NCBI GenBank assembly: GCA_946539765.1
Contig: CAMNHO010000019.1
Location: forward strand, 1 to 32,175
Origin: UBA4312 sp002394635
Lineage (GTDB): Bacteria; Bacillota_I; Bacilli_A; Erysipelotrichales; Erysipelotrichaceae
Length of the DNA: 32,175 bases
Reading direction: 5' to 3'
Part shown: in pieces, positions 22,954-31,072 of the stretch
How positions within the stretch are numbered: position 1 is the first letter of the stretch
Layout: each line of letters starts with the position of its first letter
Program-made: the position numbers and the translations under genes
The notes under the pieces: generated by a model
Told to the model about the DNA's origin: nothing
What the model saw: only the letters and a program-made list of their open reading frames with translations
Database searches by the model: none

Positions 22954-24873
22954 ATGCCGATAACCGTATTTTTAATTGTATTCCCTTTTTTATGTGCTCC
23001 TTTTATCTATTGCATAAAAGAACCGAAAATAAGGGATCATATCATGTATGCAGGGGTTGCTTTGATCATGGCAGCAGTATTCCTGCTGGCTGGTCAATGG
23101 CTTGCAAATGGTACCAAAGTGATGTCTTATTATCCGGAAACAGATATGATAGATCATATTATTTTGGTAGTGGAAATCGGGCTGATGTGCTTGATTACTT
23201 TTCTCAGCTTTAAATATCGGAAGTACTGGGTCAGTCTGCTTTCGATCATACCTACCTTGCTGATAGCGTGGTTTGAACTCAAGGGACCGGAAATGGAGAC
23301 GATGAACCATATTTATGTAGATCATCTATCCATTCTGATGTGTTTGATCATCGGCTTTATCGGAGGGTTAATTATAATATATGCGGTTGGATATATGTAT
23401 GGATATCATAACCACCATAAAGAATATGCCGATCGGCGGCAATACTTCTTTGCACTATTATTTATATTTATAGGTGCTATGTTCGGTTTTGTATTGTCAT
23501 CCAATCTTTTGTGGATCGATTTGTTCTGGGAAATTACCAGTGTTTGTTCGTTCCTGTTGATCGGTTATACAAAAACGGAAGAGGCCGTCAATAATTCATT
23601 CCGAGCTTTGTGGATGAACTTGTTGGGAGGAACGGTACTGGCATTTGGTATTGTTTATTTTGGCTGTTCCGTCGGAACGGTTTCGATCCATGACCTAGTC
23701 TTGTTTGGAAATATGCAAAATGCAGCGGCAGTCATTCCGATTGCATGTATAGCGTTTGCTGCTCTTACAAAAGCGGCACAGATGCCTTTTTCCACCTGGC
23801 TGATGGGAGCCATGGTAGCTCCGACACCATCGAGCGCTTTATTGCATAGTGCAACGATGGTTAAAGCAGGTATTTATATTCTCCTGCGTCTGGCTCCGGC
23901 CATGCGTGGCACATTAACAGGCAATATGGTGTCCTTTGTTGGAGGTTTTACCTTTTTTGTAGCAAGTATTCTGGCCATTTCACAAAATGACGGAAAAAGG
24001 GTACTGGCTTTTTCAACTATTTCCAATCTGGGATTGATGGTTGCCTGCTGTGGCGTAGGTATGCCGGAGACCATCTGGGCGGCTGTTTTCCTGATGATGT
24101 TTCATTCGATTTCCAAGTCTTTGCTGTTCCAGACAGTAGGCGCCGTGGAAAACCGGATCGGAAGCAGAGATATTGAGAATATGCACGGCCTGCTGTACCG
24201 TTTACCCTCGTTAGCTACTTTTATGTTTATCGGGATTGCCGGTATGTTCCTGGCTCCTTTTGGTATGTTGATTTCCAAATGGTCGGCGTTAAAAGCAGCT
24301 GTGGATGATGGTAATATTCTTTTGGTTCTCTTTATTGCTTTTGGTAGTGCGACAACCGGCCTTTACTGGACCAAATGGATGGGAAAACTGATTAGCCGCA
24401 GTCATCGCGGAAGTGCCAAGACCGATGAAATAACACAGAAAAGCCAAAAGCTTTCGCTGCGCGTTCACGCTGGTATGATGATCATGCTATGCGTATTGCT
24501 TCCGATTATTTCACAGGTATTCGTAGATCCGTTACTGATAGAGATGTTCGGAACATATACAGATGTTTTGTCCTTACCGATCCTGATCATCATGGTTGTG
24601 ATCTTCCTGTTTATCTTTATGGTGCCGGTTGTAGCTTTCACCTATACCAGACACCAGGAGTCCAGTGTAAAGCTGTCTTATATGAGCGGTGTGAATGTGG
24701 GCAACAACAACCAGTTTGTCAATTCTCTGGGCCACAACAATAAATTGTGGTTGTCCAATCTGTATTTTACGGACTTTATTCGGCCGGAACGAACGATGAA
24801 GCTTTCTCAGCTGATTGCCAGTGGCTGGATCCTCATTCTGTTCTGTATGATTCTGGGAGGTACGATCTTATGA
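22954..24873 (+). CDS. echA: Ech hydrogenase subunit EchA (NuoL-like ion-translocating subunit)
   Basis: The large membrane subunit of energy-converting [NiFe] hydrogenase, homologous to antiporter-like subunits of complex I. The 639-residue protein has about 14-16 hydrophobic segments. Family blocks are YVDHLSILMCLIIGFIGGLIIIYAVGYM, LLWIDLFWEITSVCSFLLIGYTKTEEA, AALTKAAQMPFSTWLMGAMVAPTPSSALLHSATMVKAGIYIL and LMMFHSISKSLLFQTVGAVE, with the Lys and His residues of the proton path. The ATG follows GGCGGAGGG. The stop overlaps echB by 4 nt. It starts an operon with echBCDEF. Confidence 0.93.
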   Translation: MPITVFLIVFPFLCAPFIYCIKEPKIRDHIMYAGVALIMAAVFLLAGQWLANGTKVMSYYPETDMIDHIILVVEIGLMCLITFLSFKYRKYWVSLLSIIPTLLIAWFELKGPEMETMNHIYVDHLSILMCLIIGFIGGLIIIYAVGYMYGYHNHHKEYADRRQYFFALLFIFIGAMFGFVLSSNLLWIDLFWEITSVCSFLLIGYTKTEEAVNNSFRALWMNLLGGTVLAFGIVYFGCSVGTVSIHDLVLFGNMQNAAAVIPIACIAFAALTKAAQMPFSTWLMGAMVAPTPSSALLHSATMVKAGIYILLRLAPAMRGTLTGNMVSFVGGFTFFVASILAISQNDGKRVLAFSTISNLGLMVACCGVGMPETIWAAVFLMMFHSISKSLLFQTVGAVENRIGSRDIENMHGLLYRLPSLATFMFIGIAGMFLAPFGMLISKWSALKAAVDDGNILLVLFIAFGSATTGLYWTKWMGKLISRSHRGSAKTDEITQKSQKLSLRVHAGMMIMLCVLLPIISQVFVDPLLIEMFGTYTDVLSLPILIIMVVIFLFIFMVPVVAFTYTRHQESSVKLSYMSGVNVGNNNQFVNSLGHNNKLWLSNLYFTDFIRPERTMKLSQLIASGWILILFCMILGGTIL

Positions 24874-25742
24874 CGATTGTAAATGTGCTTAGCGTAGTTT
24901 GTTTCATTGTATTCGGACCTCTGATCGGAGGCCTTCTCAGCGGTATTGACCGTAAGCTCTCAGCACGCATGCAAGGTCGTATCGGGCCTTCTGTTCTGCA
25001 GCCGTTCTATGATATTAAGAAATTATTGAATAAACAAAGGATCGATATAGTGGATACTTCGATGTCCGGTTTATTGTTATCCTATATGATCTTGATGATC
25101 ATGTCCGGTGCTATCTTTTTTAGTGGTAGTGATATTTTGATGAGTGTTTTTGTTCTGTCTACGGCTTCTACTTTTTTGTACTTTGCCGCAATTGTTACCA
25201 GTTCACCGTATAACTCAATTGCAGCTAGTCGGGAACTGGTACAGATCATGACATATGAACCGGCCGTTTTGCTAGCCTGTGTCGGCTTCTATCTGGTAAC
25301 CGGTACATTTAATGTGGGGGCAATCAGCCAGACGGATTCTGTTTTGTTGTGGCAGCTGCCTGGTTTCTTTATTGCCTTTGTGTTCATATTGACTATCAAG
25401 ATGCGTAAATCGCCGTTTGATATCAGTGGCGGACATCATGCACACCAGGAGCTGGTACAAGGGATCACCACGGAGATGGGAGCCAGAAATCTGGCTATCT
25501 TCCATATTGCAGAGTGGTATGAAAATGTATTTTTGTTGGGGTTTGTTGCCTTATTTGCATTGAACAAGAATCTGTGGAGCATTCCTCTGGCCGTTGTGCT
25601 TGTAGCGTTGGTATTCTTTACGGAAGTATTGATTGACAATGTCAGTGCCCGTATGAAAATGAAAAATATGCTTCGCATTACCTGGCTTGTCACGTTATTT
25701 GCAGCCGGACTGAATCTTTTGGTCCTGATGCTGGTACATTGA
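24870..25742 (+). CDS. echB: Ech hydrogenase subunit EchB (NuoH-like membrane anchor)
   Basis: A 290-residue membrane subunit homologous to complex I NuoH, joining the hydrogenase arm to the membrane. Visible blocks are DRKLSARMQGRIGPSVLQPFYDIKKLLNKQ (the conserved loop after the first helix), ASRELVQIMTYEPAVLLA and KSPFDISGGHHAHQELVQGITTEMGARNLAI. About seven to eight hydrophobic segments are present. The start is the ATG overlapping the echA stop (ATGA); a longer frame from 24747 only reads through echA in another frame and has no family character. Confidence 0.93.
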   Translation: MTIVNVLSVVCFIVFGPLIGGLLSGIDRKLSARMQGRIGPSVLQPFYDIKKLLNKQRIDIVDTSMSGLLLSYMILMIMSGAIFFSGSDILMSVFVLSTASTFLYFAAIVTSSPYNSIAASRELVQIMTYEPAVLLACVGFYLVTGTFNVGAISQTDSVLLWQLPGFFIAFVFILTIKMRKSPFDISGGHHAHQELVQGITTEMGARNLAIFHIAEWYENVFLLGFVALFALNKNLWSIPLAVVLVALVFFTEVLIDNVSARMKMKNMLRITWLVTLFAAGLNLLVLMLVH

Positions 25743-25755
25743 TGGAGGTGGAAAT

Positions 25756-26205
25756 ATGGCAAAAGTAAAACGTTCGCCCTGGGTCCTTCATTATGACGGA
25801 TCCAGCTGTAATGGGTGTGATATTGAAGTTCTGGCTTGCCTGACACCCGTTTATGATGCAGAGCGCTTTGGTATTATAAATACCGGAGACCCTTTACAAG
25901 CTGATATCTTTTTGATTACCGGTGGTATCAATTCACAGAATCAGCCGGTCGTGAAACAGCTGTATGAACAGATGTCTAACCCAAAGGTGGTTGTAGCGGT
26001 TGGAACATGCGCTTGTACAGGAGGTATTTTTAAAGAATGCTACAATATCAAAGGCGGTGTGGATACGACCATACCGGTAGATATTTATGTGCCTGGCTGT
26101 GCTGCCAGACCGCAATCGATCATCGATGGACTGGTACAGGCCATCAACTTGTTTGAAAAACGATGTGATGACTATGCATACCAGCTAAATGCGGAGGGAC
26201 AGTAA
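25756..26205 (+). CDS. echC: Ech hydrogenase small subunit EchC (NuoB-like)
   Basis: A 149-residue Fe-S subunit that holds the proximal [4Fe-4S] cluster next to the [NiFe] site. The ligand pattern is clear: GSSCNGCDIEVLACL (Cys18, Cys21), VAVGTCACTGGIF and VPGCAARPQSIIDGL. It lacks the extra C-terminal clusters of free-standing hydrogenases, as expected for group 4 enzymes. It starts 13 nt after echB with GATGGAGG as ribosome site and lies just before echD. Confidence 0.94.
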   Translation: MAKVKRSPWVLHYDGSSCNGCDIEVLACLTPVYDAERFGIINTGDPLQADIFLITGGINSQNQPVVKQLYEQMSNPKVVVAVGTCACTGGIFKECYNIKGGVDTTIPVDIYVPGCAARPQSIIDGLVQAINLFEKRCDDYAYQLNAEGQ

Positions 26206-26206
26206 A

Positions 26207-26572
26207 ATGAGACCAAACCGGGAATATAAGATTGAAGAAATTGACTTAGGCGATCTGCTTCTGAATGTGCTGGACAGAAAAAACAGGGGCGAACGGATCA
26301 GTCAGATCTGTGCAGCCTATGTGGATGGTAAATATGAATTAAGCTATTCATTTATTCAGGATGGTCTGCATCGTTTTACGACACTACGCGTCATCTGTGA
26401 TCTGGATACGGAAGTACCGAGCATAACGGAAATCTATCCGATGGCAGTATTTTATGAAAATGAGATGAAGGAGCTTTATGGCGTCAATGTGAAGTATATT
26501 TCACTGGACTACAACAATAAGCTGTATCGTATTGAAAAAGAGACACCATTCCTTCCGAAGGAGAAGAAATAA
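26207..26572 (+). CDS. echD: Ech hydrogenase subunit EchD (NuoC-like)
   Basis: A 121-residue hydrophilic subunit homologous to complex I 30-kDa/NuoC. The signature region is IYPMAVFYENEMKELYGVNVKYISLDYNNKLYRIE, matching the E-R-E-x-x-E/D-M-F-G type motif. The ATG at 26207 comes one base after the echC stop and has GGAGGG upstream; the longer frame from 26189 overlaps echC without support. Confidence 0.9.
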   Translation: MRPNREYKIEEIDLGDLLLNVLDRKNRGERISQICAAYVDGKYELSYSFIQDGLHRFTTLRVICDLDTEVPSITEIYPMAVFYENEMKELYGVNVKYISLDYNNKLYRIEKETPFLPKEKK

Positions 26573-26573
26573 T

Positions 26574-27653
26574 ATGGGGAAAAAGAGTATTGTACCATTT
26601 GGCCCGCAACACCCGGTCTTACCAGAACCAATCCATCTGGATCTTGTTTTGGAAGACGAAATTGTTACAAATGTTATTCCTTCCATCGGGTTTATTCACC
26701 GGGGACTGGAAAGTCTGACGGAGAAAAAAGATTATTTTGAAATGGTGTATGTTGCTGAAAGAACTTGCGGTATCTGCAGTTTTGGTCATGGCATGGGTTA
26801 TTGTGAAGCAGTAGAGGAAGTTATGGATGTGGAAATTCCGGATCGTGCAAAATATCTACGCACCATCTGGATGGAGCTTTCCCGACTGCATAGTCATTTA
26901 CTGTGGCTGGGATTACTGGCTGACGGCTTTGGATTTGAAAGCCTGTTCTATCAAAGCTGGAGAATACGTGAAAGGATCCTGGATCTGATTGAATTGACGA
27001 CCGGGGGCCGTGTGATCTTTTCTGTCAATAAAGTAGGCGGTGTACTAAAGGATATTACACCGGATATGTTGAAACACATCTTGACGGAACTGGATCAGGT
27101 AGAAGCCGATGTACGTGTTATTGAGCATACCTTCCTGTTCGATTATTCTGTACAAAGCCGTTTGAAGGGCGTTGGCGTATTGAGCCGTAAACAAGTACAT
27201 ATGTTAGGTGCTGTCGGTCCGTTTGCGCGTGCCAGTGGTATTAATATCGATATGCGCTCTCTAGGTTATGAAGCTTACGGAGACCTGGATTTTGAACCAA
27301 TCGTATCTTCGGACGGAGACAGTTATGCCCGCTGTGAAGTGCGTATCCATGAGATTTATCAATCCATCGATATCATTCGTCAGGCAATTTCGAAGATCCC
27401 GGAAGGCGAACTAAGCGTTTCGGTCAAAGGAAACGTAAAAGGAGAGCACTTTGTTCGTATCGAACAGCCGCGAGGGGAAGCGATATATTACGTAAAAGGA
27501 ACGGGTAAACTTTATCTGGACCGTCTACGTATCAGGACACCGACCTTTGCGAATCTGCCGGCCTTGGTGGAAATGCTGAAAGGTTGCAATTATGCCGATG
27601 TTCCGATTTTAATTTTAACAATTGATCCATGTATCAGCTGTACGGAAAGATAG
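26574..27653 (+). CDS. echE: Ech hydrogenase large subunit EchE ([NiFe] site, NuoD-like)
   Basis: The catalytic subunit. The four Cys ligands of the [NiFe] centre are present: Cys65 and Cys68 in ERTCGICSFGHGMGYCEAVE and Cys353 and Cys356 in DPCISCTER at the very end of the 359-residue chain. PFGPQHPVLPEPIHLDLVLE at the N-terminus is typical of Ech. The chain stops right after the second Cys pair, so there is no C-terminal extension for an endopeptidase to remove, which fits the absence of a hydrogenase maturation protease here. The ATG at 26574 follows AAGGAGAAG and lies 1 nt after echD; the longer frame from 26532 is rejected. Confidence 0.96.
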   Translation: MGKKSIVPFGPQHPVLPEPIHLDLVLEDEIVTNVIPSIGFIHRGLESLTEKKDYFEMVYVAERTCGICSFGHGMGYCEAVEEVMDVEIPDRAKYLRTIWMELSRLHSHLLWLGLLADGFGFESLFYQSWRIRERILDLIELTTGGRVIFSVNKVGGVLKDITPDMLKHILTELDQVEADVRVIEHTFLFDYSVQSRLKGVGVLSRKQVHMLGAVGPFARASGINIDMRSLGYEAYGDLDFEPIVSSDGDSYARCEVRIHEIYQSIDIIRQAISKIPEGELSVSVKGNVKGEHFVRIEQPRGEAIYYVKGTGKLYLDRLRIRTPTFANLPALVEMLKGCNYADVPILILTIDPCISCTER

Positions 27654-27661
27654 GTGAGAGC

Positions 27662-28144
27662 ATGGGAATTCTAACATTTACCGGCCAGGTATTAAAAAAT
27701 CTGGTTTCTAAACCAGTTACTACAAGTTATCCGGAAAAGCCTGCCGTGTATCCGGAAAGAAGTCGAGGGCATATAGAGATCGACATCGATGAATGTATTT
27801 CCTGCGGGCTTTGTACACGTGGCTGTCCGCCACGTTGTCTGAAAGTCAATAAGGTTGAAGGCACATGGACCATCAACCGCTTTGACTGTATTGCCTGTGG
27901 CTATTGTGTACAACGTTGTCCAAAGAAATGCCTGCATATCGTTCCCGGTTATCAGAAGCCGGGTCCTGCGAAACAGGAAACGGTTTATAAGAAATCGCCG
28001 GAAGTGATGGCAGCGGAAGCTGCCAAACGAGCTGAAATCGCCAAGAAGGCAGCAGCAGCGAAAAAAGCAAGAGAAGAGGCTTTGGCGAAAAAGAAAGCGG
28101 AAGCAGCAAAAAAAGCAGCCGAAGAGAAACAAGAAATTCAATAA
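27662..28144 (+). CDS. echF: Ech hydrogenase subunit EchF (2x[4Fe-4S] ferredoxin-type) with Ala/Lys/Glu-rich tail
   Basis: The electron input subunit, accepting electrons from ferredoxin. Two C-x2-C-x2-C-x3-C motifs are present: CISCGLCTRGCPP (near residue 45) and CIACGYCVQRCPKKC (near residue 75). After about residue 110 the 160-residue chain ends in a tail of some 48 residues built almost only from Ala, Lys and Glu (AAKRAEIAKKAAAAKKAREE and so on), predicted to be one long charged helix. The ATG at 27662 follows ATAGGTGAG and lies 8 nt after echE; a longer frame from 27629 overlaps echE. It is the last structural gene before hypC. Confidence 0.93.
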   Translation: MGILTFTGQVLKNLVSKPVTTSYPEKPAVYPERSRGHIEIDIDECISCGLCTRGCPPRCLKVNKVEGTWTINRFDCIACGYCVQRCPKKCLHIVPGYQKPGPAKQETVYKKSPEVMAAEAAKRAEIAKKAAAAKKAREEALAKKKAEAAKKAAEEKQEIQ

Positions 28145-28164
28145 GGTGGAGAAAGCTCCACCTT
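28143..28164 (+). other. Stem-loop between echF and hypC
   Basis: AAGGTGGAG and CTCCACCTT form a perfect 9-bp stem with an AAAG tetraloop directly after the echF stop codon. Only three T follow, so it is a poor terminator; an RNA stability or attenuation element that sets the ratio of structural to maturation gene products is more likely. Confidence 0.55.
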
Positions 28165-28192
28165 TCTAAATGAAGTGAAAGGAGTGATCGTC

Positions 28193-28408
28193 ATGTGTGT
28201 TGCCCTGCCTGGAAAGGTACAAAAGGTGTTCGGTCAAAAGGCCCTTGTGGATTTTAATGGAAATCAAGTTGAAGCAAGAACCGGTCTGGTTGATGTAAAA
28301 ACAGGAGACTATGTATTGGTACATGCTGGCTGTATCTTACAAAAAATGAACGAAATAGAAGCTGAACAGATGACGGAGCTGTTTTCACAACTGGAGGCTT
28401 TTAGATGA
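28193..28408 (+). CDS. hypC: Hydrogenase maturation chaperone HypC
   Basis: A 71-residue chaperone that works with HypD to build the Fe(CN)2CO unit and deliver it to the large subunit. The N-terminus MCVALPGKV is the family signature, with the essential Cys2. The start is the ATG at 28193 after AAAGGAGTG; the upstream ATG at 28175 would bury Cys2 and is rejected. The stop overlaps the hypD start by 4 nt. Confidence 0.95.
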   Translation: MCVALPGKVQKVFGQKALVDFNGNQVEARTGLVDVKTGDYVLVHAGCILQKMNEIEAEQMTELFSQLEAFR

Positions 28409-29454
28409 TGGACAGAACCGATATCATCCGGTACCTGCAATCGTATGACGGCCCGGAGGTTTCCATCATGGAAGTATGTGGCTCACATACAGGAGCTATT
28501 TCCAAAAGTGGCATTCCCTCTTTATTGTCGGATAAAATCCATTTGATTTCCGGCCCCGGATGTCCGGTTTGTGTGACGCCGTCTTCTTACGTTGACCGTC
28601 TGATTGAGTTATCTATGAGAAAGGATACGTGTGTGGTTACCTTCGGAGACATGCTCCGGATCCCCGGAAGCACAGTCAGTTTGGCCCAGGCAAAAGGACA
28701 AGGCGCGCATGTAGAGATGGTATACTCCCCTTTTGATATTTTAAAGCTTGCTGCAAAGGCTCCACAAACGACGTTTGTGTTTGCGGCCGTAGGTTTTGAG
28801 ACGACGATGCCGGTATATGCGTTATTGATGCAGACCTTGGAGCAGGAATCTGTTTCCAATGTAAAATTGCTGACAGCTTTGAAGACCATGCCGCCGGTCA
28901 TTGATACATTATGTGCCCAGCAGGCAAAGATCGATGGATTTCTTGCTCCCGGGCATGTAGCGGTCGTAACAGGATATAAAGTATTTGATCCCCTGGCACA
29001 AACGTATAAGATTCCTTTTGGAGTTGCCGGATTTCAAGCTAGCCAGATCTTAGTGGCCCTGTATGGAATCCTGCATGCCTATCATCAGCCTAAGGTGATG
29101 AATTTTTATCCGGAAGTGGTTACAGAAGCCGGCAACGAAAAGGCACAGGAATTGATTGACCGTTACTTTGAACCGGTGGATGCTGTATGGCGTGGAATGG
29201 GGATAATCTGTGGTTCCGGTCGTCAGCTGCGTAATCAATATAGTGCTTTTGATGCCGGAAGTGCTAATTTGAACGAGGATCATAAGATGAATCAGAAGTG
29301 TTGCTGCGATAAGGTTTTAACAGGAAAAATGCGGCCTTACCAATGCCCGTTGTATGGAAAGGCATGTACGCCTTTACAGCCGCAAGGGGCTTGTATGGTC
29401 AGCGAGGAAGGTAATTGTCATTCCTATTTTATCAATCAGAGAAATGACAGGTGA
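28405..29454 (+). CDS. hypD: Hydrogenase maturation Fe-S protein HypD
   Basis: Scaffold on which the iron and its CN and CO ligands are assembled, carrying a [4Fe-4S] cluster. The 349-residue protein contains IMEVCGSHTGAISKSGI, LISGPGCPVCVTP, GFETTMPVYALLM, FLAPGHVAVVTG and FGVAGFQASQIL, and the C-terminal Cys cluster region MNQKCCCDKVL, CPLYGKACTPLQPQGACMVSEEGNC. Length and motif order are normal. It overlaps hypC by 4 nt and precedes hypE by 4 nt. Confidence 0.96.
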   Translation: MMDRTDIIRYLQSYDGPEVSIMEVCGSHTGAISKSGIPSLLSDKIHLISGPGCPVCVTPSSYVDRLIELSMRKDTCVVTFGDMLRIPGSTVSLAQAKGQGAHVEMVYSPFDILKLAAKAPQTTFVFAAVGFETTMPVYALLMQTLEQESVSNVKLLTALKTMPPVIDTLCAQQAKIDGFLAPGHVAVVTGYKVFDPLAQTYKIPFGVAGFQASQILVALYGILHAYHQPKVMNFYPEVVTEAGNEKAQELIDRYFEPVDAVWRGMGIICGSGRQLRNQYSAFDAGSANLNEDHKMNQKCCCDKVLTGKMRPYQCPLYGKACTPLQPQGACMVSEEGNCHSYFINQRNDR

Positions 29455-29458
29455 TAGA

Positions 29459-30439
29459 ATGAACAATAGTATTTTGATGATCCATGGCAGTGGTGGACAA
29501 GCTACGGACGATTTGATCCAGACAATCTTTACCCGTTCGTTTTCCAATGAAATGGAAGACAGTGCAGTGGTAGCCGGCCATCAAAAGCTGGCCGTATCCA
29601 CAGACAGCTTTGTGGTTACACCTCTTGTCTTTAAAAATGGGGATATCGGGCGTCTTGCTGTTTGCGGTACTGTCAATGACCTGTTGATGCGAGGAGCTAT
29701 TCCGAAATATCTGACCTGCGGGTTTATTCTGGAAGAAGGATTGTCCATTGATCTGTTAAAGAAAATAGTGAGCTCCATGGCACAGGCTGCCAAAGAAGCC
29801 GGTGTATCCATTGTTGCCGGTGATACTAAAGTGATCGAAGGAAATGGTGGTATGTATATTAATACAGCGGGCATTGGCTTTGTAGATCCAAAGGTAGATA
29901 TTTCTGCAAAGAAAGCACAGGATGGAGATATCATCCTTGTGTCTGGCAATTTAGGAGACCATCATGCGGCCATCTTAGGGGATCGATTGTCCATTCACAG
30001 TGAGATCGAGAGTGATGTGGCTCCTTTGAATACTATGGTTGAGCGTTTACTGGAATCCGATGTAGAGCTTCACAGTATGCGTGATGTAACCAGAGGAGGA
30101 CTGGCTACAGTTTTAAAAGAACTGGCAGAAAATTCCCAAAAAACTTTCCATATTTATGAAAAAGATATTCCGGTTTCCCGCGCTGTCCAGGATTTTTGCG
30201 GCTTATTGGGATTAGATCCATTATATATGGGCAACGAAGGGAAATGTGTCTGTATTGTCGCAAAAAAAGATGCTCAAAAAGCTTTGAGCATTCTTCGTCA
30301 TAGTCCCTATGGGCAAAACGCATCTATTATTGGATCCGTCGAAACAGACAGACCAGGCCAATTGTTGCTTCATACTGACATTGGTGGGATCCGTCGTCTT
30401 TCGGTATTGCAAACTGAAGGCTTGCCTCGGATCTGTTAA
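29459..30439 (+). CDS. hypE: Hydrogenase maturation protein HypE
   Basis: Dehydrates the thiocarboxamide on its own C-terminal Cys to make the cyanide ligands of the [NiFe] site. The 326-residue, PurM-like protein shows MIHGSGGQATDDLI, TDSFVVTPLVFKNGDIG, GTVNDLLMRGAIPKYLTCGFILEEG, SIVAGDTKVIEG, MRDVTRGGLATVLKELA and the expected end GLPRIC with the Cys as last residue. The start at 29459 is chosen by family N-terminus, 4 nt after hypD; the longer frame from 29354 overlaps hypD. The stop shares a TTAA tetramer with the convergent hypA stop. The carbamoyl donor HypF is not in the window. Confidence 0.96.
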   Translation: MNNSILMIHGSGGQATDDLIQTIFTRSFSNEMEDSAVVAGHQKLAVSTDSFVVTPLVFKNGDIGRLAVCGTVNDLLMRGAIPKYLTCGFILEEGLSIDLLKKIVSSMAQAAKEAGVSIVAGDTKVIEGNGGMYINTAGIGFVDPKVDISAKKAQDGDIILVSGNLGDHHAAILGDRLSIHSEIESDVAPLNTMVERLLESDVELHSMRDVTRGGLATVLKELAENSQKTFHIYEKDIPVSRAVQDFCGLLGLDPLYMGNEGKCVCIVAKKDAQKALSILRHSPYGQNASIIGSVETDRPGQLLLHTDIGGIRRLSVLQTEGLPRIC

Positions 30440-30789
30440 TCGTCGATTGTCATATGTACCTCTTTTAAACGAACATCCCGTCCTTCCAGGATCCGACCCA
30501 TGGCACTCTGGCACACAGGGCAAAGATATTGATGGGAACGTTCTGGATGATAGTGTGCATGACACGATAAACATTCGACCTTTGATTTTACAACAATGGT
30601 TTTTAACTGCGATCCTTCCAGGATCGTATTTTTAATAGCCTGGGGATAGTATTTATGAAGATACATAGGCAGGACAGATGTCATCTCACCCACTTCTACA
30701 ACCAGAGATTCGACGCTTTTTGCGTTTTGTGACTGAGCAGTTTCTATTGCCATATTCACAAAACGGATCACATAGCTCATTTCATGCAT
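30436..30789 (-). CDS. hypA: Hydrogenase nickel chaperone HypA
   Basis: Binds Ni2+ through the N-terminal Met-His and delivers it, usually with the GTPase HypB. The 117-residue protein starts MHEMSYVIRFVN with His2, and has a Zn site in CLSCHAHYHPERSHQYLCPVCQ with two C-x2-C pairs. His2 fixes the start at 30789, yet no Shine-Dalgarno precedes it and a TATAAC box (30798-30793) lies only 3 nt upstream, so a leaderless or very weakly translated message is possible. It is on the opposite strand to the other hyp genes and divergent from the VYGPP lipoprotein gene. No hypB is present nearby. Confidence 0.94.
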   Translation of the reverse strand: MHEMSYVIRFVNMAIETAQSQNAKSVESLVVEVGEMTSVLPMYLHKYYPQAIKNTILEGSQLKTIVVKSKVECLSCHAHYHPERSHQYLCPVCQSAMGRILEGRDVRLKEVHMTIDD

Positions 30790-30812
30790 ATAGTTATACT
30801 ACACCATTTTTC

Positions 30813-30842
30813 TTGAAACGAGCAGGAAAATTCACTTATACT
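30813..30842 (+). promoter_or_regulatory. Probable sigma-A promoter of the VYGPP lipoprotein/radical SAM operon
   Basis: TTGAAA (30813-30818) and TATACT (30837-30842) are separated by 18 bp, giving a short leader of about 12 nt before the AGGAG site. This makes the pair an independent transcription unit from ech-hyp. Confidence 0.6.
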
Positions 30843-30860
30843 GAAAGTAGGAGAAACAAT

Positions 30861-31070
30861 ATGAAAAAACCTAAAAAAAGAATTATTGTCGGAACAGCCG
30901 TGACCTCAATCTTTTTATTGGGTGGTTGTTTCCAGTCTCAGAAAGAAGTGGAGTATCCTGAACCGTACGATCCGCGGGAAGAAAACGTGGAGGAAGTATA
31001 TGGACCGCCTGTTGATCTGGAACCAGAGGAAAATATGGAGCCGGCTGTTTATGGGCCTCCTGAGGAATGA
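30861..31070 (+). CDS. 69-residue lipoprotein with duplicated VYGPP motif; candidate substrate of the adjacent radical SAM enzyme
   Basis: Not a family I can name. A lysine-rich start (MKKPKKR) and hydrophobic stretch lead to lipobox LLGGC, with the lipid-bearing Cys at residue 23, so it should be exported and anchored on the outer face of the membrane. The 47-residue mature part has no other Cys and is rich in Glu, Asp and Pro. It has two repeats, EEVYGPPVD (VYGPP at 46-50) and PAVYGPPEE (63-67, two residues from the end), plus two more Tyr at 32 and 36. The ATG follows AGTAGGAGAAACAAT. The next gene starts 2 nt after its stop. Precursor status is an inference from size, repeats and pairing. 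Confidence 0.78.
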   Translation: MKKPKKRIIVGTAVTSIFLLGGCFQSQKEVEYPEPYDPREENVEEVYGPPVDLEPEENMEPAVYGPPEE

Positions 31071-31072
31071 CT

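Noticed and set aside
22954..27653. Complex I (Nuo) or formate hydrogenlyase instead of Ech
   Set aside because: Only six subunits are present in the order A-F, the large subunit keeps all four [NiFe] Cys ligands, and no formate dehydrogenase or NADH-binding subunit is nearby.
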